31,493 nt of DNA from positions 1-31,493 of the IMG/VR virus record IMGVR_UViG_3300040943_000156; one strand, 5' to 3'. This stretch comes from a virus. A program made the translations under genes and the position numbers. Positions within the stretch are counted from its first letter, which is position 1. Every line of letters begins with the position of its first letter. The notes beneath the pieces are model-generated. The model saw nothing but the letters and a program-made list of their open reading frames with translations. It was not told the origin of the DNA and made no database searches. Of this stretch, positions 1 through 5,326 are shown piece by piece.

Positions 1-312
1 CTTACAGCGAGCGCGCTTGAGGAGTGTCGCAATAATGCCAATCGAAGCCGCCTCTTGGTCGAGCACCAGCGGCAGACAAAGCTCCGAGCCATGGCTCTTA
101 AACTGCTTTCCCTCTACCGCGTCACCCACCACCACCACGGCATCCAAAGGCCGCCGCGTGGCCCAGCGGATCATATCCATCCAGCAGGCCCATAGGTACT
201 TCTGGACGGTGTTCTGAGGAACCTCTTGGCCTGTAGAGGCCCGAAAGCCCGGAGGCAGGAGAGCATAGACGCTCCCAGGGTGTATGTCAGACAATGCGAG
301 TATGCGTCTCAT
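1..312 (-). CDS. Metallophosphoesterase, calcineurin-like (partial, cut by window edge)
   Basis: The first 104 codons are present and the frame is still open at position 1. The N-terminus LALSDIHPGS gives the D-x-H metal-binding motif (D9, H11), and VVVVGDAVEG at about 59-68 gives the second motif (G63-D64), the usual order of calcineurin-like phosphoesterases. Such phage proteins hydrolyse phosphoesters, possibly on nucleotides or DNA; the substrate cannot be told here. The His-containing C-terminal motifs lie outside the window. The start is the ATG at 312, which overlaps the stop of the upstream gene as ATGA, so the two are probably translationally coupled. Confidence 0.75.
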   Translation of the reverse strand, partial: MRRILALSDIHPGSVYALLPPGFRASTGQEVPQNTVQKYLWACWMDMIRWATRRPLDAVVVVGDAVEGKQFKSHGSELCLPLVLDQEAASIGIIATLLKRARCK

Positions 313-854
313 CTTTTGCCTTTCGATTTAGATTTGACGGGAGCTTGCCCGCCGCCATCCATCAGCCCATTTTTCCAGAGCGTAAAGAATGGCTCGCGTT
401 TGGCCGCCCGGCCATGCCGGATACCAGGGAGCAGCCCACAGGCATCAGACTCCCCAATTATAATCATGGCAATAATGGAATAGATGGCGGTATCTCTTAG
501 CTTATCGTGCAGAGACTCAACAGTGCCCGTCTTGCCCTCGCCCACTATCTCATAGATACCATCCACCTGCTTGGCCATATAGCACAGGCAGGCCGCGAGC
601 GTTGGGTTGATGCCGGGCTTGAGCATCTTGCGGATGAGCCGCCCGCCGCGCTCGAAATTGGCAAGCGGATCGCCCACCGTGGCATACTGCTTATTTTTAT
701 CGGAATGGAGCCGCCGCAACTCATCCATTATCTTGTAGAATTTCGGATGCCCGTAATACCTCATACGCTCCATCTCCTCATCCATCAAAAGGGCCGCGAG
801 AAGGCCGCCGTTGGCCCACTTGCGCAAAAACTTGTCATGCCGGAGTGAAGTCAT
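309..854 (-). CDS. Alpha-helical phage protein, possibly nucleotide-metabolism related
   Basis: About 181 residues, mostly helical by composition. The central part reads SDKNKQYATVGDPLANFERG, then LAACLCYMAKQVDGI and ESLHDKLRDTAIYS. A K-N-x-x-Y-A segment followed by a late D-x-L-x-D-x-A-x-Y helix resembles the phage DUF1599/nucleotide-modification-associated group and MazG-like all-alpha NTP pyrophosphatases; this is family-level resemblance only. The C-terminus is basic (KSKSKGKR). I chose the ATG at 854, which has AAAGG five bases upstream; an ATG at 881 would extend the protein by 9 residues but has a weaker site. It overlaps the upstream gene by 20 bases and the downstream phosphoesterase by ATGA. 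Confidence 0.6.
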   Translation of the reverse strand: MTSLRHDKFLRKWANGGLLAALLMDEEMERMRYYGHPKFYKIMDELRRLHSDKNKQYATVGDPLANFERGGRLIRKMLKPGINPTLAACLCYMAKQVDGIYEIVGEGKTGTVESLHDKLRDTAIYSIIAMIIIGESDACGLLPGIRHGRAAKREPFFTLWKNGLMDGGGQAPVKSKSKGKR

Positions 855-1215
855 TGTACCTTTGCGACACCTCGCCATCATTCCACACCCGGCCCGGGCT
901 CAGGTCCGCGTCACCCGCTTTCCAATAGGCCCGCTTGCGGAGTGGCCGTTTGGCCTCAATCATCAGGTAATTGGCCGAGTCAACCAGATACTCGATGTTG
1001 CCGGTCTTGGTGTATGCGGCTACGGAGTTGAGGGCGCATTTAACGGCGTTGACGTTCTTGGGAAAAGCCTCTCGGATTGGCCCGTACTTATGGAAAGACA
1101 TGTGCATGCGCCGTACCATCGAAACCAAGAAAGACTCGCTTATCTCCGAATGCGGGCACGCGCCCAGGGCCTCGCCAATCGGAGCCGTGCGCACCTCGTC
1201 AATCGTCCTAGCCAT
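835..1215 (-). CDS. Small helical phage protein of unknown function
   Basis: 126 residues. I do not recognise a family with certainty. Visible features are a helical N-terminus with a His-Lys-Tyr-Gly stretch (SFHKYGPIREAF), then AYTKTGNIEYLVDSANYLMIEA. The pattern T-G-N-x-E-x-L-x-D-x-A-N-x-x-M is reminiscent of MazG-like and related nucleotide-handling helical proteins, so it could work with the next gene. The ATG at 1215 overlaps the stop of the upstream membrane protein gene by 8 bases (ATGGCTAG) and is preceded by GGAGAGA. No signal peptide or membrane segment is seen. Confidence 0.6.
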   Translation of the reverse strand: MARTIDEVRTAPIGEALGACPHSEISESFLVSMVRRMHMSFHKYGPIREAFPKNVNAVKCALNSVAAYTKTGNIEYLVDSANYLMIEAKRPLRKRAYWKAGDADLSPGRVWNDGEVSQRYNDFTPA

Positions 1216-1441
1216 TCTCTCCGCCTCCGCCCTTGAATTTCGCTATCACGTCTCCCAGCTTGCCCAGGCCGTAAGGTGCCGTAATATACATGGCAAGGCC
1301 GTGCAACTCCGGCACGCTCTTGGTCTTGAGCACCAGATAAGTCACCCAGCCGATGGAGGCCGCGAGCGCCACAGCCGCGAGCGAGCGAGACATTGACGCC
1401 TCGCCACTCTCCGAAAACAGTTTCCTGAGCCAATCCCTCAT
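1208..1441 (-). CDS. Small membrane protein, holin candidate
   Basis: 77 residues starting at the ATG at 1441, which shares ATGA with the stop of the upstream gene. A basic and amphipathic N-terminus (MRDWLRKLF) precedes a hydrophobic segment at about 20-38 (SLAAVALAASIGWVTYLVL) and a weaker apolar stretch at about 47-60; the C-terminus is Lys/Gly-rich (KFKGGGGENG). Small size, one or two membrane spans, a charged tail and position just downstream of the lytic enzyme suit a phage holin or lysis-associated membrane protein. No holin family signature is decisive. A longer reading to 1528 would overlap the upstream gene extensively and is unlikely. Confidence 0.6.
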   Translation of the reverse strand: MRDWLRKLFSESGEASMSRSLAAVALAASIGWVTYLVLKTKSVPELHGLAMYITAPYGLGKLGDVIAKFKGGGGENG

Positions 1442-1671
1442 AACCAGCGCACCCCTTCCGGCCGCCATTTCAGAAAATTGCGGCCCTGTACCACAAAGAG
1501 CACAACCCCAATCAGCACAATCGACCACGTATGATGCTCGAAACCCACCACGGCGGTAAAAGCCTCAGCCACCCAAGCAAGCAACGGGCCAAGCAGCTTT
1601 TTATTGCCCATCAGCCACAGGCCCAGCAAGAGCGGAATAGCCGAAAGCGATTGCAGTGCAAAATCCAGCAT
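1438..1671 (-). CDS. Small two-span membrane protein, holin candidate
   Basis: 77 residues with two hydrophobic segments, at about 5-22 (ALQSLSAIPLLLGLWLMG) and 49-64 (WSIVLIGVVLFVVQG), separated by a stretch holding GFEHHT. The C-terminus is basic (GRNFLKWRPEGVRW). This topology suits a class II holin or a pinholin-like protein, but it could be another lysis accessory protein. GAGAGGTGA lies just before the ATG at 1671 and contains the stop of the preceding gene, so the two genes are nearly contiguous. The gene after it overlaps by ATGA, giving a run of three small membrane proteins. Confidence 0.65.
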   Translation of the reverse strand: MLDFALQSLSAIPLLLGLWLMGNKKLLGPLLAWVAEAFTAVVGFEHHTWSIVLIGVVLFVVQGRNFLKWRPEGVRWL

Positions 1672-1674
1672 GAA

Positions 1675-1878
1675 TCACCTCTCCCCAAAACAAACGTGGC
1701 GCATCAGGTAGGCAATGGCCGCCCGTTGGTTTTGAATCAACAAGCCCTGTGAGTAGTTCTGTACCGTAAGCCACAGGCACACCGCTAAGAGGATGACCAC
1801 CAGCTTGCCGCTCCGCCAATCCTCGATGCGGCCGCCAAAGAAAAACCGCGCCAACCTACCGATGCTTAATAAGCTCAT
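1675..1878 (-). CDS. Small single-span membrane protein of the lysis block
   Basis: 67 residues from the ATG at 1878. A basic N-terminus with RLARFFFGGR precedes one hydrophobic segment at about 26-40 (LVVILLAVCLWLTVQ) and a short Gln/Arg-rich tail. I do not recognise a family. It overlaps the end of the Rz-like gene by 23 bases, and its stop lies 3 bases before the next start. Its place in a row of membrane proteins behind the lytic enzyme suggests a role in lysis or its timing. A reading beginning at 1941 would add 21 residues but overlap the upstream gene much more. Confidence 0.55.
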   Translation of the reverse strand: MSLLSIGRLARFFFGGRIEDWRSGKLVVILLAVCLWLTVQNYSQGLLIQNQRAAIAYLMRHVCFGER

Positions 1879-2515
1879 CCGCAGCCACCCCCAGGGCAAT
1901 GCCCACGCCCGCGCTCTGGGCATCTCGCTTGAGCCGGGCAAAGAACCCTCCGCCCTTGAGAGCTTTAAGCGCCGCGTCTCGCTCTCCCGTCACCACCCGA
2001 AGGTTTTCCTTGAGGGCCGCAATCTGAGCCTCCAGGCTCTCCATGTCTCGCTCACAGCCCGTGAGCTTGGCTTGATCATCCGCACACCCCACGGACGCCT
2101 TGCGCAACTCTTCCGCTTGCGGAGCCGAAAACACCAAGCCGGGCTTTTCTCCTGACTCCTGACTCCTGACTCCCGGCTCCTGCTTTTCCACAGCCGGAGG
2201 ACTCGATAGCGAGAGGTACTTGGCAATCTGGGCCGCCGTCTCGACCGGCGAGGCCGGAGGCTTGGCCTGCACCCGCGTAAGTGCCTCCACAGTCTTGGCC
2301 GTGGCCGCATCACGGTCTTTCATGGCCTGCTGGGAATCCTTAATGACTTGGTCCTCGCGAGCCAGCACGCCCTTTTGAGCGTCAATCGTGGCTTCCACCT
2401 TAATACGTGCCTCGCGCTCAGTCTCATAAGACCGCAAGCAAAACAGGCACAGGCCGCACAGAGCCAGCGATAAAACCGGATGAGCGAAAAGAACGTACTT
2501 TTTAAAAGTCTCCAA
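1856..2515 (-). CDS. Rz/spanin-like membrane-anchored coiled-coil protein
   Basis: About 219 residues if started at the TTG at 2515, which has GGAGG six bases upstream; an ATG at 2530 would add five residues but lies over that ribosome site. One membrane segment at about 8-27 (VLFAHPVLSLALCGLCLFCL) is followed by a long charged region with predicted coiled coil (about 30-90 and 130-190). The end is Gly-rich and basic. A single N-terminal span with a periplasmic coiled coil directly downstream of a lytic enzyme matches inner-membrane spanins (Rz type), which would imply a Gram-negative host. No separate outer-membrane lipoprotein partner was found. The stretch QEPGVRSQESGEK is encoded by a TCAGGAG tandem repeat and looks inserted. 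Confidence 0.6.
   Translation of the reverse strand: METFKKYVLFAHPVLSLALCGLCLFCLRSYETEREARIKVEATIDAQKGVLAREDQVIKDSQQAMKDRDAATAKTVEALTRVQAKPPASPVETAAQIAKYLSLSSPPAVEKQEPGVRSQESGEKPGLVFSAPQAEELRKASVGCADDQAKLTGCERDMESLEAQIAALKENLRVVTGERDAALKALKGGGFFARLKRDAQSAGVGIALGVAADELIKHR
2145..2182. repeat. TCAGGAG tandem repeat, copy inside the Rz-like gene
   Basis: On the minus strand the sequence reads as three or more TCAGGAG units ending in AAAA, in frame within the Rz-like gene, where it encodes the segment GVRSQESGEK. It shares about 24 bases, nearly identical, with the plus-strand element at 13118-13149. Confidence 0.75.
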
Positions 2516-2516
2516 A

Positions 2517-3044
2517 CTACACCTCCGCATAAAGCCGCAGCCGCTGCATGCCCTTGAGCACGTAAAGAGGATCAAAGGTCTTACCGGATGGGCCACCGGT
2601 ATTCCAGCACTTGAGGAGCGCCCCAAAGTCCTTGGAAGGGTCAAGGCGAAACCGTCTCGCATCATCCAGAATGATCTTAACCGTAAGCTCCATGCTCACC
2701 GGAGGAGTGTCAAGAGCGAGATAGTCAACGCCGTGGGCAATGGCGTTATATCCCATAATCTGGGTTGGCCCCCAGGAGGTGGCAAGGCCACGCAGGGCCT
2801 CATCGCTCAGGTTGCGCAAGTCGGCTCGCTTCAGCGAGCCGTAATAAGTCTCCATGCCCACCTGCACCCGAACCAGATGCCCGTACACCTCCGGCTCAAA
2901 CCGCTTGGAGCCGTCCGCACCGCCGCTCTCGTTGGCAACCAACGCCGCAACCAGAGCCTCCGGCACGGGCGTACCGGCAACCGCCCGCAGGATGAACGCG
3001 CCCCACTCGCTCTTAATCTTCTCCATACGCTCGCGCTCAGTCAT
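2517..3044 (-). CDS. Lytic enzyme: transglycosylase/lysozyme-like endolysin
   Basis: 175 residues from the ATG at 3044. LVANESGG places a probable catalytic Glu at position 39, and SWGPTQIMGYNA at about 90-101 is the S-x-G-x-x-Q-I/M motif of goose-lysozyme and SLT-type muramidases. Together they point to cleavage of the glycan strand of peptidoglycan. No signal peptide is visible, so export would need the neighbouring membrane proteins. The gene begins the lysis block together with the Rz-like protein and small membrane proteins. A baseplate muramidase is possible, but the neighbours favour an endolysin. Confidence 0.75.
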   Translation of the reverse strand: MTERERMEKIKSEWGAFILRAVAGTPVPEALVAALVANESGGADGSKRFEPEVYGHLVRVQVGMETYYGSLKRADLRNLSDEALRGLATSWGPTQIMGYNAIAHGVDYLALDTPPVSMELTVKIILDDARRFRLDPSKDFGALLKCWNTGGPSGKTFDPLYVLKGMQRLRLYAEV

Positions 3045-3207
3045 AGAAGCACCCGCTTTCAAGCAGCAAGGCCCCAAGGCGCTTGCTCAAGCGCCCGGCC
3101 ATACGATTGCCTTACCTGTTGTATTTTCAGGCAGTCTGCACTATGCTACTGCCTGTAAGGGTTATAGGATAAGGCAGAACATGCAAGACAAGACGCCGCA
3201 CATCAAC
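3045..3207. other. Intergenic region with two inverted repeats before the lytic enzyme gene
   Basis: 163 bases without a credible gene. It contains a perfect 8-bp inverted repeat GGCGCTTG/CAAGCGCC with a 2-base loop (3078-3095) and a second 8-bp one, CAGGCAGT/ACTGCCTG, with a 12-base loop (3128-3155). Neither is followed by a T-run on either strand, so they are not clear terminators. They could be operators or mRNA structures in front of the lytic gene. A TATAAC-like hexamer lies near 3162 on the minus strand, without a convincing -35 box. Confidence 0.4.
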
Positions 3208-3522
3208 CTACAGCCAATGAAAGAAATGCCGCATAAAGGCAAGGATTAAGGCCGCCGCAACAACCACTCCCGCACCCTTTAAAATCGAAAGGAGAACGAT
3301 CGCCCAGGCCGCCCGCTTGCGCACATCCTCAAGCGCTTGAATGCGTCGCGCTAACTCCTCGCGGGCCTCGCGCTCGATAGCGCACCTTCCGGGCTGCCCG
3401 TTTCCGTCAAAGACCTTTTTCCAACTATCAAAATTACGGCCCAGGTCCTTGAGCCCTTGATTGATCTTGCCCAATTCACAGAATAGGCCGTCTCGCCAAC
3501 GCGCCTCTTGCTCACTTGACAT
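3208..3522 (-). CDS. Tail-anchored membrane protein of the lysis block
   Basis: 104 residues from the ATG at 3522, which has AAGGG seven bases upstream. The soluble N-terminal part is charged and helical (about 1-70, ending in ARRIQALEDVRKRAAW). One C-terminal membrane segment follows at about 74-97 (IVLLSILKGAGVVVAAALIL), then the end FMRHFFHWL. This layout resembles XhlA-like haemolysin/holin accessory proteins, but no diagnostic motif is seen. An in-frame upstream ATG at 3609 would add 29 residues encoded by the repeated element at 3565-3609; the ribosome site favours the shorter form. Confidence 0.6.
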   Translation of the reverse strand: MSSEQEARWRDGLFCELGKINQGLKDLGRNFDSWKKVFDGNGQPGRCAIEREAREELARRIQALEDVRKRAAWAIVLLSILKGAGVVVAAALILAFMRHFFHWL

Positions 3523-3679
3523 ATTCATTCCCTTGCAGTGTTTAAACGTCCATGGCGTGGTCTTCCTATATCTCTCATAAGTGGTTGCAAGGCGCACACC
3601 ATTAGTCATCCGACCGCCCCACCAGAGCGAGTCAGACAGGCTAATTTAGCGCTAAGGATGAAGGTTTTATTTTCAATAG
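3523..3679. other. Intergenic region between fibre gene and lysis block
   Basis: 157 bases. It holds copy 1 of the dispersed repeat, a perfect 10-bp palindrome TTAGCGCTAA near 3647-3656 and an AT-rich stretch just after the fibre stop codon. This is the natural place for a late promoter or regulator site serving the lysis genes, but no textbook -35/-10 pair is convincing. Confidence 0.4.
3565..3609 (-). repeat. Copy 1 of a 45-nt dispersed repeat with an exact 32-nt core
   Basis: The 32 bases at 3574-3605 recur exactly at 26554-26585 in the same orientation. Over 45 bases (3565-3609 versus 26545-26589) 40 match, and all five differences are A/G exchanges on the minus strand. Copy 1 lies between the fibre gene and the membrane protein gene; copy 2 lies inside a coding region. 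Both copies read in frame as a short peptide with the core NGVRLATTYE. Confidence 0.9.
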
Positions 3680-5323
3680 CTAGGTTGTCTCTGAGTAGCA
3701 GCTTCCCAGACTCGAATAAGCATCAGCCCGCACATAGACGCTAACCGTTCCAGCCGTAAGATTAAGGTTTGTGTCGCTGGCGGTTGCACAGTCAAAAACA
3801 GTATTAACATTGCCTTGCAGACTGTTGACGGGCGCGGAGTTGGCCACCACGGTAAACTCCATGCGATACATCGCACCCGCCGTCTGAGTGAACGTTTGCG
3901 AGCAAAGCAAGGTCCATGAACTGCCATTTACATAGTAAATAGCAAAGAGCCCGGAGGGGCTGCCTCCGTAAAACTGACAGAAATAGCCATGTGTGCCATC
4001 TATCGATAGAGCAATCCCGTAACCCGCGCTACCGCTGTTCGTCACCCCTCGCACGTTTAGGATTATGCGAACGGAATGGCCACTGGAAATACTCAGCGTG
4101 CCCGCTGGGTATACCGTAGCCGCCCCAAAACTAGCCGGGGATGAGGAAATAACCTGCTGCACCCAGCCCAGGCCGTTTGAGCCAGCGACTCCGCTTGCCG
4201 CAATGGTCTGGTTGGGCCAAGAGCCCGTAACCGTAACGTTAGAGCCCGCCACTAGGCCGGGCGAGGCCGTACCGGAACCGCCCTGCGCCACAGGCAGAGG
4301 GCTTGAAAGGTGAGTCGAGACAACTTGCGGGCTTGCGGCGGTATTGCCCAAGTCTCCGGCCACTTGCACAGCGCCCGTCACTTGCGCAGCCGTGTAATCC
4401 CCGGAGGCAGCCACCACCGCGCCCGTACGCCCAAAAACGCTTTGCACGGGAGCCGTCGCGGAGAGGCCCAAAGGCACAGCCCATGCGCCATCCGCCCGGA
4501 GAAAATCTCCCGCCGCCGCGCTCCCAGACGGAGGAGCGGGCACCGCGCCCCGCACCCCTCCGCCCCCAGAGTCTCCCACCATCACGGGCAGATCAGCGCC
4601 AATCAGCGCCCGGTACGTAGGCTTAGCACTACCCCCGGAGGTTGGCCCGGCAAGCACGGAGTTAGCAACCGTCGAGGCGAGGGCAAAGATGAGAGAGCCG
4701 CTGGTGGTAACGGGAGAGCCCGAAACCGCAGAAGCCAGCACCACGCCGTCACCTTGCGCCCCCACGCTCGTCACCGAACCTGAGCCCGCGCCCGTTGCGG
4801 GCATATCCGCCGCTACAAGTTTGCGCAGCGAGGCTTGGCCGCTCGAACCGTCTGGAGTGGCCAAGACCTCATTGGCCGCGCCCGATGGGAGCGAGCCCGG
4901 AGGCACCGCCCAGGTGCCATCCGCCTTGAGGTATTCTCCGAGAGCCGCGCTCCCCGCCAGCGGAGCCGGAACATAGCCCACCTTGCCCCCGGAGCCCGTG
5001 TCTCCGGCCATGGTTGGAGGCACCTCGAAAACCCCAGAGGCGTGCAGAAACTTGTTGGCCGCCGCGTCACCCTCAATGGGAGCCGGTACGGCGCCCGCCG
5101 CAGGCATCACCGCCGGAGAGGAAGTCTCCAGGCCGTCGCCTATAAAGGGCGCAATGGAGGCCGACACGTCACGCACGTTTTGAGTGGGGCAGTTGGGATC
5201 GGGATAAGGATTCCCCGACGCCCACAAAACCACCGCATTGGCCTCTGGAGGCAAGGGCAGCTCGGAGTTTAGATTAACCTCCGTGGGAGTCGTGCCGGGC
5301 TTTACGCCTTGGGTTGTGCTCAT
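3680..5323 (-). CDS. Tail fibre or tail-tip-associated structural protein
   Basis: 547 residues, very rich in Gly, Ser, Ala and Val, with little charge. Three copies of a unit of about 27 residues with the pattern VPAP-x-x-G-x-A-A-x-x-x-(F/Y)L-x-A-x-G-x-(W/F)-x-VP occur at about 77-103, 116-142 and 259-285. Short SVTSVG- and QSVFGRTGAV-type segments, common in phage fibre shafts, lie between and after them. The C-terminal 170 residues look like a separate beta-rich domain, possibly receptor-binding (IRIILNVRGV, YFCQFYGG). It follows the tail-tip gene by 3 bases. Fibre function is inferred from composition, repeats and place; the receptor is unknown. Confidence 0.7.
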   Translation of the reverse strand: MSTTQGVKPGTTPTEVNLNSELPLPPEANAVVLWASGNPYPDPNCPTQNVRDVSASIAPFIGDGLETSSPAVMPAAGAVPAPIEGDAAANKFLHASGVFEVPPTMAGDTGSGGKVGYVPAPLAGSAALGEYLKADGTWAVPPGSLPSGAANEVLATPDGSSGQASLRKLVAADMPATGAGSGSVTSVGAQGDGVVLASAVSGSPVTTSGSLIFALASTVANSVLAGPTSGGSAKPTYRALIGADLPVMVGDSGGGGVRGAVPAPPSGSAAAGDFLRADGAWAVPLGLSATAPVQSVFGRTGAVVAASGDYTAAQVTGAVQVAGDLGNTAASPQVVSTHLSSPLPVAQGGSGTASPGLVAGSNVTVTGSWPNQTIAASGVAGSNGLGWVQQVISSSPASFGAATVYPAGTLSISSGHSVRIILNVRGVTNSGSAGYGIALSIDGTHGYFCQFYGGSPSGLFAIYYVNGSSWTLLCSQTFTQTAGAMYRMEFTVVANSAPVNSLQGNVNTVFDCATASDTNLNLTAGTVSVYVRADAYSSLGSCYSETT

Positions 5324-5326
5324 CGC

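Noticed and set aside
3078-3095. Perfect hairpin as a terminator
   Set aside because: The stem is perfect but has a 2-base loop and no T-run on either strand.
3565-3609. Diversity-generating retroelement (template/variable repeat pair)
   Set aside because: The repeat pair shows A/G differences, but in both directions and not restricted to adenines in one copy, and no reverse transcriptase gene is in the window.
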